From Lachnospiraceae bacterium (GTDB lineage: Bacteria; Bacillota; Clostridia; Lachnospirales; Lachnospiraceae), in the NCBI GenBank assembly GCA_003535955.1, contig DPZM01000052.1, positions 727-7,295 of the forward strand: DNA of 6,569 bases, read 5' to 3'. Position numbers and translations under genes: made by a program. This document shows, one piece after another, positions 1 through 6,567 of this stretch. Every line of letters begins with the position of its first letter. Positions within the stretch are counted from its first letter, which is position 1. The notes under the pieces were generated by a model. The model was not told the origin of the DNA. It saw only the letters and a program-made list of their open reading frames with translations, and searched no databases.

Positions 1-1242
1 ATGGTCCGTATCAGGATCGAATTCAACACTTCCTGCATCACAATACCCCAGGACATTTCTTGAAAACTCTATTATGGCAAGCTGCATCCCCAGACATATG
101 CCGAGGAATGGAACAGCATGTGTTCTTGCGTAATTGACAGCCAGGAGCTTGCCGTCTATACCGCGTGTTCCGAAACCTCCGGGAACAAGGATCCCGTCAA
201 GGCCTGCCAGATATTCATCAAGGTTTGCGGGAGTAAGCTCTTCCGAGTCTATCCACTTTATGTTAACCTCGGCCTTATTGGCGATACCGCCGTGCTTAAG
301 GGCTTCGGCAACGCTTAAATAGGCATCGTGAAGGGATACGTATTTACCGACAAGTCCTATCGTTACTGTTCTTTCGGGATTGTGGAAGTCCTCAACCATC
401 TGCCGCCAGGCCGTAAGATCAGGGTCAGGACAGTCAAGCTTTAAGCATTCGCAGACAGCCTGGGCTAAATGCTCTTCCTCAAGCATCAATGGAACTTCAT
501 ATAAAGACCTTGCATCAAGATTCTGTAACACATGCTCTTTTTTGACATTGCAGAAGAGGGCGATCTTCTCCCTCATTGAATCATCGATCGGGTAGTCCGA
601 CCGGCACACCAGGATATCCGGCCATATTCCCATGGACTGAAGGGTCTTGACGCTCATCTGGGTGGGCTTGGTCTTCATCTCGCCCGATGCCTTAAGGTAG
701 GGTATAAGAGTCACCTGTATTATTATCGCATTGTCCCGTCCCACATCTGTCTGGAACTGACGTATGGCCTCTAAGAAGGGCTGACTTTCTATATCCCCGA
801 CGGTTCCGCCTATCTCGATTATTGAGATCGTGGTCCCGGCGGATGACCCGGCCTCCTCCTTATATATCCGGCTCTTGATCTCATTGGTGATATGGGGGAT
901 GACCTGGACCGTGCCCCCGCCGTAATCCCCGTGGCGCTCCTTGTTGAGGACTGTCCAGTAGATCTTGCCGGTGGTGACGTTACTGTTCTTATCAAGGCTC
1001 TCGTTTATGAACCGCTCGTAGTGGCCAAGATCGAGGTCTGTCTCAGTGCCGTCATCGGTCACGAACACTTCCCCGTGCTGGATGGGGTTCATGGTCCCCG
1101 GATCCATGTTTATGTAAGGATCGAACTTCTGCATGGTCACATGATACCCCCGGGCCTTCAGAAGCCGCCCCAGCGAGGCTGCCGTGATCCCCTTGCCAAG
1201 CCCTGATACAACACCACCTGTTACGAATACATATTTAACCAT
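1..1242 (-). CDS. pyrG: CTP synthase (glutamine-hydrolysing), partial: 3' end beyond the window
   Basis: Catalyses ATP-dependent amination of UTP to CTP in the cytoplasm, with ammonia from glutamine; this is the last step of de novo CTP synthesis. I translated the minus strand from the ATG at 1242: 414 codons stay open to the window edge, against roughly 535 residues usual for the family, so about 120 C-terminal residues are missing. The N-terminal amidoligase domain (about residues 1-270) has the ATP loop GGVVSGLGKG (9-18), QKFDPYINMDPGTMNP (37-52), HGEVFVTDDGTETDLDLGHYERF (from 56) and SSAGTTISIIEIGGTVGDIE (133-152). The class I glutamine amidotransferase domain starts near 292, with the oxyanion-hole loop PGGFGTRG (354-361) and nucleophile Cys383 in GICLGMQ. 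The catalytic His and Glu would lie off the window. A GGAGGG ribosome site (1247-1252) sits 4 nt before the ATG. The gene has its own promoter and a hairpin leader shared with purF. Identification is secure; the truncation is a window-edge effect. Confidence 0.98.
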   Translation of the reverse strand, partial: MVKYVFVTGGVVSGLGKGITAASLGRLLKARGYHVTMQKFDPYINMDPGTMNPIQHGEVFVTDDGTETDLDLGHYERFINESLDKNSNVTTGKIYWTVLNKERHGDYGGGTVQVIPHITNEIKSRIYKEEAGSSAGTTISIIEIGGTVGDIESQPFLEAIRQFQTDVGRDNAIIIQVTLIPYLKASGEMKTKPTQMSVKTLQSMGIWPDILVCRSDYPIDDSMREKIALFCNVKKEHVLQNLDARSLYEVPLMLEEEHLAQAVCECLKLDCPDPDLTAWRQMVEDFHNPERTVTIGLVGKYVSLHDAYLSVAEALKHGGIANKAEVNIKWIDSEELTPANLDEYLAGLDGILVPGGFGTRGIDGKLLAVNYARTHAVPFLGICLGMQLAIIEFSRNVLGYCDAGSVEFDPDTDH

Positions 1243-1265
1243 TTTTCCCTCCGCAGGGTTTATAA

Positions 1266-1310
1266 TATAAAGAAGAGGCCACTTCGGATATGTCCGAAGC
1301 GACCTCGCTC
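1266..1310 (-). terminator. Leader hairpin of pyrG, candidate attenuator (copy 1 of the shared cassette)
   Basis: The minus-strand RNA can form a 14-bp stem (arms 1306-1293 and 1288-1275) with a CATA loop. It includes two internal G-U pairs and begins only about 6-8 nt after the predicted start site. The following T tract is interrupted (TTCTTTATATT, about 1274-1264), so termination is probably leaky. A competing 5-bp hairpin, GAGCG-AGGT-CGCTT (1310-1297), uses part of the same 5' arm and would exclude the large stem. The stem sequence is identical to that upstream of purF. It could act as a conditional terminator for pyrG, as the terminator of the upstream secreted-protein gene, or as a 5' stabilising hairpin. 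No GGGC-type start typical of Bacillus pyrG reiterative-transcription control is seen. Confidence 0.65.
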
Positions 1311-1320
1311 ACATGAGTTT

Positions 1321-1348
1321 ATTATATCTGTATAAATCGGGAAGTCAA
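1321..1348 (-). promoter_or_regulatory. pyrG promoter (sigma-A type)
   Basis: On the minus strand TTGACT (1348-1343) and a perfect TATAAT (1326-1321) are separated by 16 nt. The start of transcription is expected near 1314-1312, giving a leader of about 70 nt before pyrG. The promoter lies in the 127-nt gap after the stop codon of the secreted-protein gene, so pyrG can be transcribed on its own. Both boxes and the 16-nt spacing are the same in the purF promoter at 6381-6408. The start site is inferred, not observed. Confidence 0.85.
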
Positions 1349-1369
1349 GTGCCTTTCATATATACTTGC

Positions 1370-4300
1370 CTATTTTCCGGCCTTTTTTACAACAACTTTG
1401 CATTTTGCTGTAACGGGCACGGCCTTTCCCTTCTTCATAACGGTGGCCGTGGAAGTTGCGGTAATTGTTGCCTTGCCCGGCTTTATCGCTGTGATCCTGC
1501 CGTTTGCATCAACACTTACGACATCTGTACCCGAAGTGACTTCCCAGGTTACTCCGGTTCCGCCATCCGGATTCACCGGATTGAAAACAGGTGCATTATC
1601 ATAAGTATCACCTTCCAACATAGTGACGGAGCTCTTTTTAAGCTTCATATTCTTCAAGGGATTTGAATTTACTATGCTGATCTTGCATGTAAGTGTTTTT
1701 TCAAACCCGTTGAATGCAAGAACGGTGGCCCTTACGGGAATGTTCTTCATGACCCCGGTTCCCGCGGCAGGAGTTATTACACCATTATCATCGATGTCCA
1801 GATGATCCGCATACTTTTCATCAACTTCATATAGTACCCGGGGTGCTTCATTATAGTTGATACCGGTAGGAGCATCCGGTGTGGCTGACCTTATGTCGAC
1901 CGAGAGCTTAAGGGGAACAGCATTTTCGGAAAGACTTACCGTCTTGGAGCCCGCATTCAGTTTGATGCTTTTTATCGGAACATAGATATCTACATATGCT
2001 GATGCGGTTTTTGAAGGATTCGCTTCATTATAAGCCTCGACCTTGACCGTACCCTCCTTTATAGCGGTCAGCACTCCCTTTGAATTTATGGTGGCTTCAC
2101 CGACAAGGTTTCTTACTGTCCAGTTTATCTTGGCCCCGTTTGGTTTCCTGCCGTTCCATGTAACTGTCATGGGAAGCTTTTTCCCTGTCTTCACCACGTT
2201 GGATCCGTCGGTACTGCCTTTACCGGCGATCGTAAAATCACTTCCCGGAGTTACAACCAGTGTACATTCGGCCTTTACCGAGGGATCGCTCGGTGAGCAC
2301 ACGGTGATAATGTAGCTTCCGGCTTTATTACCCGTCACTTTTACCGATTTTTCATCCTCCGATACCTCCAATACGATATCATCCTCATTTACGGGAGAAG
2401 CCGACCATTTAAGTATGATGCCGTCCGCACCGGCAGGGTCAGTCATTGCCGTCAGGGTGGCGGATGCCCCTTCACTTAAGTAAGCCTTCTTCTTGTTGAG
2501 TGTGACTTTATTAATGCTTAAGCCGGGTCCTGCTTCAACATTTACATTACACAGGACGGACCTGCCGCTTACGGAAGCGATGATGCTTGCGTCACCGGCT
2601 GATACTGCGGTTACCAGACCTTCGGCCGTGACCGTCACAACAGAATCATTGCTGCTTTTCCATTCGTTGACAGTTTCTTCTTCTCCGGAGCTGTTTAGTA
2701 CAACTGCTGTAAATGAATCGCCGGTTTTCATGCTCCGGGGATTACATGCTCTGTGATCACTTCCGTCCTTTTCGTAGATCGTATGAGCATCACGTATGAT
2801 CGCAAATGCTGTGTTTACTACCGGATCATCATACTTCGCGTAAGCATCGATCCCTTCACTGAATACGGCGGTTAACTTGTGCTCACCCGCACCAAGTGTG
2901 TCAAGATAGGCAGGTTCAAGCCTTATTGTCATAAGCTCATCTGTTGACTCTGCTGTATAGTCAGTCCCTGCTTCCGGGTTTTTTACCGATCCATCATCGA
3001 TTATGATATCCTTTAAATGGCTTGCGGGATGTACATCAGCCGTTTTGGCATCAAAGGAGAAGGAAAGACCTTCTGAAGATCCCGATCTGTATTCATATTT
3101 TTCATCTTCGGGATCCGAAGCAAACCCGTTGCCTGTATAGAATTTCTTATAATAGGCATCAAAGTCATCTTTTGCGGCCAGGTTTTTCGGATGATCGTTA
3201 TTAAGTCCCGGATCATGATCGGTAACACCGATACCTATGACACCGCCAATTTGTTTCTTGTAATCCTTACTGATCTCGTTGGACCAGTTATGATACCAGT
3301 AAAAATCCACGCCATGCTTCGACTGACTGCTGTTATCCTCGCTCGCATCGAACTTGAGCATGGGGGTGGACAGGGAATCGGGCCATACGCCGCCATCTGT
3401 AAAACGCATGATATGACTGGGACTGGCCGGATCGACCATAAATCTCCAGCTTTTATTATTGCTTCCGTCGGGAGGGGTCATGCCGCCTTCCGTCGGACTG
3501 AAGAAAATATCCCAAAGGGATGAGTCGGAACCGTAATCCTCCTGTATCTTTTTAAACCATTCGACAGTAGGACACAGGCAGGTGCCTCCGCCATAAGCAT
3601 CATCAATATTATAGCTTATGAAGGTCCGCCAGTGTTCAAGCCTGGGCCTGAAGCTGAAGTTGCCCTTCTGCACGCTGCCGGTGCTTATGACACCGTCAAG
3701 CTTCCAGTAATCGCTGTAGCGACTTGTGCCATATTTGGTATTGTCCACAGGGATCTCCTGATTTTTGGCCCTTGTGTACAGCATTACCTTATCGCAATTC
3801 TTATACCAGTAAACCCTTACGGCATCGCTGTGTTTAACAACGGCCGTCTTGTTATACAGATCCCGAACATCTATAATCTGTGCCTTAAGCTGTGCAAGCC
3901 TGGCATCAAGAGTGTGGTGAGCCTCACCCGCAGCCTCCCTTGCATCTATTCGTGCCTTAAGCGACATGGCATCAAGGTTGGAGGCTATAACATAATTGCT
4001 GTATACCGAATTCCTGAAGGTCATGAGGTCATCATAAGCCTGATGTTCCCAGTGATAATTATATTTGCAGTTCATTTCGTACATGCCGAAAATATTGTCG
4101 GTAGTGGATTTACCCCCATAGCTTACGGGAACTTCCATGATATGGGTTCCGATATCATAGGCAAGCTTGTCAAAATCACATATGGAGTCAGACGGGGTCG
4201 CTCCTTCCGTTTCTTTGGGAATTGAGTATTTCAGGATGTTTTCCAGGTCCTTCATTACGGCTGCTTTTTCCTCGTCAGTAAGCTGCTTGCCCTTATTATC

Positions 4301-4780
4301 CTCATCCAGATTATGTATTGAGGTGTAATGGGTCATCACTACGCCTGCGCTGTCAAGGTACAGGTTTTCCCGCAGGATTTCCATGAATTGGACAGTCATT
4401 ATCTCCGTATCGATGTTGCTTAACTGCTGCTTCATTTTCTCCTGATTCTTTAATATCTCATCAAGCTGTTCCATAATATGCTTGCTTGGATCTTCCTGCT
4501 TCACCCCGAGCGCGATGGGGAGTATGTCGCCTACCACAAAGCCTGCCATAGCCCAGGGATTTTCCAGAGCTTCAAGCCCCTTGCCGACAAGTTCAAGACT
4601 GCCCTGAACTTCTTCGGGAGTAAATTCCGTGGCGTTTGTCTTGGCTTCATATGAATCGACGGTGATCGTTTCGTCGATCAACAGGTCTTCGGCGGCAGCT
4701 GCATGTAAAGTGGGGCTTAATGCCATCGATCCTGAGAGAGTCAGGGCCAGGATAGTTTTAATAATACGGTGTTTTTTCAT
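1370..4780 (-). CDS. Large secreted protein with X2-like and BIG2-like Ig domains, function unknown
   Basis: I do not recognise this protein as a named family. Residues here count from the upstream in-frame ATG at 4804; the start I choose is its ninth codon (ATG at 4780, 1136 aa) because GGAGG (4794-4790) lies 9 nt before it. A signal peptide follows: MKKHR, a hydrophobic core, then LHAAAAED with likely cleavage near residues 37-39. After it come a short hydrophobic stretch (83-101) and a predicted coiled coil (107-137, IMEQLDEILKNQEKMKQQL), then mostly helical sequence with another charged helix at 276-318. Residues 330-560 are rich in Trp and Tyr and unassigned. Residues 568-670 resemble the X2-like Ig fold (DYTAES, YLDTLGAGEHKLTAVF). 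About five BIG2-like repeats fill 684-1140, with signatures GLVTAVSAG, GVLTAIKEG and GRITAIKPG. There is no LPXTG, SLH domain or C-terminal membrane segment, so it is probably released or held non-covalently. The hydrophobic segment plus coiled coil recalls some pore-forming toxins, but that is speculation; adhesion is equally possible. Confidence 0.85.
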   Translation of the reverse strand: MKKHRIIKTILALTLSGSMALSPTLHAAAAEDLLIDETITVDSYEAKTNATEFTPEEVQGSLELVGKGLEALENPWAMAGFVVGDILPIALGVKQEDPSKHIMEQLDEILKNQEKMKQQLSNIDTEIMTVQFMEILRENLYLDSAGVVMTHYTSIHNLDEDNKGKQLTDEEKAAVMKDLENILKYSIPKETEGATPSDSICDFDKLAYDIGTHIMEVPVSYGGKSTTDNIFGMYEMNCKYNYHWEHQAYDDLMTFRNSVYSNYVIASNLDAMSLKARIDAREAAGEAHHTLDARLAQLKAQIIDVRDLYNKTAVVKHSDAVRVYWYKNCDKVMLYTRAKNQEIPVDNTKYGTSRYSDYWKLDGVISTGSVQKGNFSFRPRLEHWRTFISYNIDDAYGGGTCLCPTVEWFKKIQEDYGSDSSLWDIFFSPTEGGMTPPDGSNNKSWRFMVDPASPSHIMRFTDGGVWPDSLSTPMLKFDASEDNSSQSKHGVDFYWYHNWSNEISKDYKKQIGGVIGIGVTDHDPGLNNDHPKNLAAKDDFDAYYKKFYTGNGFASDPEDEKYEYRSGSSEGLSFSFDAKTADVHPASHLKDIIIDDGSVKNPEAGTDYTAESTDELMTIRLEPAYLDTLGAGEHKLTAVFSEGIDAYAKYDDPVVNTAFAIIRDAHTIYEKDGSDHRACNPRSMKTGDSFTAVVLNSSGEEETVNEWKSSNDSVVTVTAEGLVTAVSAGDASIIASVSGRSVLCNVNVEAGPGLSINKVTLNKKKAYLSEGASATLTAMTDPAGADGIILKWSASPVNEDDIVLEVSEDEKSVKVTGNKAGSYIITVCSPSDPSVKAECTLVVTPGSDFTIAGKGSTDGSNVVKTGKKLPMTVTWNGRKPNGAKINWTVRNLVGEATINSKGVLTAIKEGTVKVEAYNEANPSKTASAYVDIYVPIKSIKLNAGSKTVSLSENAVPLKLSVDIRSATPDAPTGINYNEAPRVLYEVDEKYADHLDIDDNGVITPAAGTGVMKNIPVRATVLAFNGFEKTLTCKISIVNSNPLKNMKLKKSSVTMLEGDTYDNAPVFNPVNPDGGTGVTWEVTSGTDVVSVDANGRITAIKPGKATITATSTATVMKKGKAVPVTAKCKVVVKKAGK

Positions 4781-4789
4781 TTCCATGAT

Positions 4790-4794
4790 CCTCC
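4790..4794 (-). promoter_or_regulatory. Ribosome binding site fixing the start of the secreted-protein gene
   Basis: GGAGG on the minus strand lies inside the longest open frame (codons 4-5 of the version starting at 4804), so that longest start cannot use it. It is 9 nt from the ATG at 4780 and only 3 nt from the ATG at 4786. The start at 4780 gives a normal signal peptide opening with MKKHR. The ATG at 4804 has no purine-rich site before it. Confidence 0.8.
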
Positions 4795-4883
4795 GTTCAG
4801 CCATAAAAAGTCAGATAAAAAACCTTTACATACCAAGCGTACCATAACTCGTGGTGACTCCACAATATTTTTTTGATTTTTCA

Positions 4884-6260
4884 TCACTCAGGATAAATTC
4901 CGTTGAAGCAGGCCCTGCATACGGGCAGGTCGCCCACCATGTCGCGCAGGTCCTCTATATCCATGTATTCAAGCGAATCGGCCCCGATCATCTTACAGAT
5001 CTCCTCCTTCGAAAACGAATCGGCTATAAGCTGGTCGCCCGACGGGATGTCTGTCCCATAGTAACAGGGATAGAGGAAGGGTGGTGACGAGATCCGCACA
5101 TGGACCGCCGTGGCGCCTGCGTCCTTGAGCATCTCAATGAGCTTCCTTATGGTGGTGCCCCTTACTATGGAATCATCAATAAGGACTATCCGCTTGCCCC
5201 TGACCACGGACCCTAAGATGCTCAGCTTCTGGGAAACCGCGATCTCACGCTCCTCCTGGGTGGGCTTAATGAAGGTCCTTCCTATATAACTGTTTTTATG
5301 GAAAATCAATGAAAAGGGGATCCCGGACTCCTGCGAGTAACCTACTGCTGCAGTGATCCCTGATTCAGGAACGCCTGTTACCATATCTGCATCGGCAGGA
5401 AACCTGCGGGCTAAGGACCTTCCTCCACGGATCCTTGCGTCATACACATCAATCCCGTCTATCCTGGAATCAAGCCTCGCAAAGTAGATATATTCGAAAA
5501 TGCAGTGGGCCTGAAGGGGCCCGGCAAGCGACATATCGGATGTTATTGAATATTCTGTGATGGTGATTATCTCCCCGGGGGCTATATCCCTTACATATTT
5601 TGCACCGACTGCCGTAAGGGCAGCGCTTTCTGAGGCCAGTATGTAGCCGTTCTCAAGCTTTCCTAAGCACATGGGCTTAAGGCCAAGGGGGTCCCTTATC
5701 CCGACGAGCTTCTTCGGGCTCATGACTATGACCGCATATCCGCCCTTTAATTCGCCCGCAACATTCATTACAGCTTCCTCAATGGATCCTGTCTTCATGC
5801 GTTCCCTGACGATCCTTGTCGCAAGGACTTCAGAATCAGACGTTCCCCGGAAGGCGGCCCCGTCAATTTCGAGCCGGTTCCTTATGGAGGAAGCGTTTCT
5901 TATATTTCCGTTGTGTACGAGGGCAAGCGTGCCCTTTAAATACTTAAGATGGAAGGGCTGGGCGTTGTGGATGTTGCTGGCTCCGGTGGTCGAATACCTT
6001 ACGTGTCCTATGCCGATATTGCCGGTCAGCCCTTCAAGGATGTCCTCGTGGAAGACCTCGTTCACAAGACCCATTCCCTTGTGGGTACCGATGTTTCCCT
6101 TCTCGCCGTAGGTATTGCAGACAGCGATCCCGGCGGATTCCTGTCCCCTGTGCTGGAGGGCGTTGAGGCCGTAGTAGATGGTCCTTGCCACATTTACATG
6201 TTTTTTTATAAGAATACCGAAAACACCGCATTCCTCATGCGGCTTGTCTGAGTGAAACAT
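4884..6260 (-). CDS. purF: Amidophosphoribosyltransferase, [4Fe-4S] propeptide type
   Basis: Catalyses the committed step of purine synthesis: PRPP plus glutamine gives 5-phosphoribosylamine. The 458-residue protein is full length for the Bacillus-type family. A 10-residue leader precedes Cys11 (EECGVFGI), which should become the N-terminal nucleophile after self-cleavage. The Ntn glutaminase domain shows LQHRGQESAG (35-44), GHVRYSTTG (85-93), HNGN (116-119) and GTSDSE (139-144). The phosphoribosyltransferase domain has the PRPP loop VLIDDSIVRGTT (359-370). The expected four cluster ligands of the oxygen-sensitive enzyme are present: Cys253 (HCIFEYIYF), Cys399 (YPCYYG), and Cys448 and Cys451 (VCRAC). 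AAGGGG (6271-6266) lies 5 nt before the ATG. The gene has its own promoter and a structured leader of about 110 nt. No other pur gene is in the window; upstream purine genes could lie beyond the right edge. Downstream, 103 nt separate it from the secreted-protein start, with no strong terminator seen, so some co-transcription is possible. Confidence 0.98.
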   Translation of the reverse strand: MFHSDKPHEECGVFGILIKKHVNVARTIYYGLNALQHRGQESAGIAVCNTYGEKGNIGTHKGMGLVNEVFHEDILEGLTGNIGIGHVRYSTTGASNIHNAQPFHLKYLKGTLALVHNGNIRNASSIRNRLEIDGAAFRGTSDSEVLATRIVRERMKTGSIEEAVMNVAGELKGGYAVIVMSPKKLVGIRDPLGLKPMCLGKLENGYILASESAALTAVGAKYVRDIAPGEIITITEYSITSDMSLAGPLQAHCIFEYIYFARLDSRIDGIDVYDARIRGGRSLARRFPADADMVTGVPESGITAAVGYSQESGIPFSLIFHKNSYIGRTFIKPTQEEREIAVSQKLSILGSVVRGKRIVLIDDSIVRGTTIRKLIEMLKDAGATAVHVRISSPPFLYPCYYGTDIPSGDQLIADSFSKEEICKMIGADSLEYMDIEDLRDMVGDLPVCRACFNGIYPE

Positions 6261-6276
6261 ATTATCCCCTTGTTAC

Positions 6277-6314
6277 GTAGCGCCATCTCATAAGCTTCGC
6301 CTAATTAGCGCTAC
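6277..6314 (-). promoter_or_regulatory. Second hairpin in the purF leader, just before the ribosome site
   Basis: The minus-strand RNA has complementary arms GTAGCGC and GCGCTAC (7 bp, perfect) around a loop of about 24 nt. Similar purine-rich segments flank it: AACAAGGAG before the stem (about 6323-6315) and AACAAGGGG after it (6274-6266); only the second is correctly spaced for purF. This may influence ribosome access or RNA stability. The long loop and modest stem make a chance pairing possible, and the pyrG leader has no counterpart. Confidence 0.4.
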
Positions 6315-6329
6315 TCCTTGTTAACGCAC

Positions 6330-6371
6330 AAAAAAGAGGCCACTTCGGAAACATCCGAAGCGACCTCGCTC
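6330..6371 (-). terminator. Leader hairpin of purF with T tract, candidate attenuator (copy 2 of the shared cassette)
   Basis: The minus-strand RNA forms a 14-bp stem (arms 6367-6354 and 6349-6336, loop TGTT) followed immediately by six T residues (6335-6330): a good intrinsic terminator. It starts a few nucleotides after the predicted transcription start near 6373, so termination would release an RNA of about 44 nt. The alternative hairpin GAGCG-AGGT-CGCTT (6371-6358) overlaps the 5' arm and would compete. The arms match the pyrG copy base for base, including two G-U pairs, while the loop differs. As it lies between the purF promoter and purF, premature termination is the likeliest role; terminating an unseen upstream transcript is the alternative. 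Confidence 0.75.
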
Positions 6372-6380
6372 ACAGAGAAT

Positions 6381-6408
6381 ATTATATCCGTATTATTTAA
6401 GAAGTCAA
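6381..6408 (-). promoter_or_regulatory. purF promoter (sigma-A type)
   Basis: On the minus strand TTGACT (6408-6403) and TATAAT (6386-6381) are 16 nt apart. The start site is expected near 6373, giving a leader of about 110 nt. The boxes, spacer length and transcribed start match the pyrG promoter, but most of the front half of the spacer differs, so the boxes appear conserved for function. No PurR box pair was recognised. The promoter's upstream edge is only 2 nt from a REP-like palindrome. Confidence 0.85.
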
Positions 6409-6410
6409 GA

Positions 6411-6437
6411 GGAGACAGAGAACCGTCCCCTGTCTCC
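6411..6437. repeat. REP-like palindrome
   Basis: GGAGACAG (6411-6418) and CTGTCTCC (6430-6437) form a perfect 8-bp inverted repeat around the 11-nt centre AGAACCGTCCC. From memory, this combination of a GACAG palindrome with an AACCGTCCC centre closely matches short interspersed palindromes found in many bacterial genomes near RAYT (Y1-type) transposase genes. No transposase gene is in the window, so this would be a solitary, non-autonomous copy. It sits directly upstream of the purF -35 box. Confidence 0.6.
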
Positions 6438-6491
6438 CAGAGGAAAATCTTTTGATAATCAAGAAAACGAAGGCCGTAAAGATTGACTTTC

Positions 6492-6567
6492 ACTATAAAC
6501 AGCGATAAAATAATATCAGAACTATAAACGACGATAAATATGATTGATATCTATAAACAGCAATAAA
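6492..6567. repeat. Three copies of an 18-nt motif at exact 29-nt spacing, continuing off the window
   Basis: Copies start at 6492 (ACTATAAACAGCGATAAA), 6521 (ACTATAAACGACGATAAA) and 6550 (TCTATAAACAGCAATAAA). They differ from one another at two to four positions. The 11-nt AT-rich spacers between them are not conserved. The period is not a multiple of three and no convincing frame crosses it, so it is not a coding repeat. Phased short motifs separated by variable spacers look like binding sites for a DNA-binding protein, for example operators of a gene starting beyond 6569, but the role is unknown. The stretch 6438-6491 between this array and the REP-like element shows nothing recognisable. 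Confidence 0.7.

Noticed and set aside
892..1206. 104-codon plus-strand open frame
   Set aside because: Antisense to the conserved N-terminal domain of pyrG.
1266..1314. Bacillus-type pyrG attenuator driven by reiterative G addition
   Set aside because: The predicted transcript start is near TGTGAGCG with no GGGC run, and the same leader precedes purF, where CTP sensing by that mechanism would not be expected.
3632..4225. 197-codon plus-strand open frame
   Set aside because: It lies wholly antisense within the secreted-protein gene, which has a ribosome site, signal peptide and domain repeats; the plus-strand product has no recognisable features.
4848..4866. Short inverted repeat GTGG-TGACT-CCAC between purF and the secreted-protein gene, considered as a purF terminator
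   Set aside because: The stem is only 4 perfect base pairs (about 6 with a wobble pair) and no T run follows on the minus strand.
4805..4883. Promoter for the secreted-protein gene
   Set aside because: No pair of -35 and -10 boxes with acceptable spacing could be found; the gene may use a weak or alternative-sigma promoter, or read through from purF.
5671..6111. 146-codon plus-strand open frame
   Set aside because: Antisense to well-conserved purF motifs, so it is a coding shadow.
6311..6493. 60-codon minus-strand frame upstream of purF
   Set aside because: It starts at GTG without a ribosome site and runs through the REP-like palindrome, the purF promoter and the leader hairpin, so it is not a gene.
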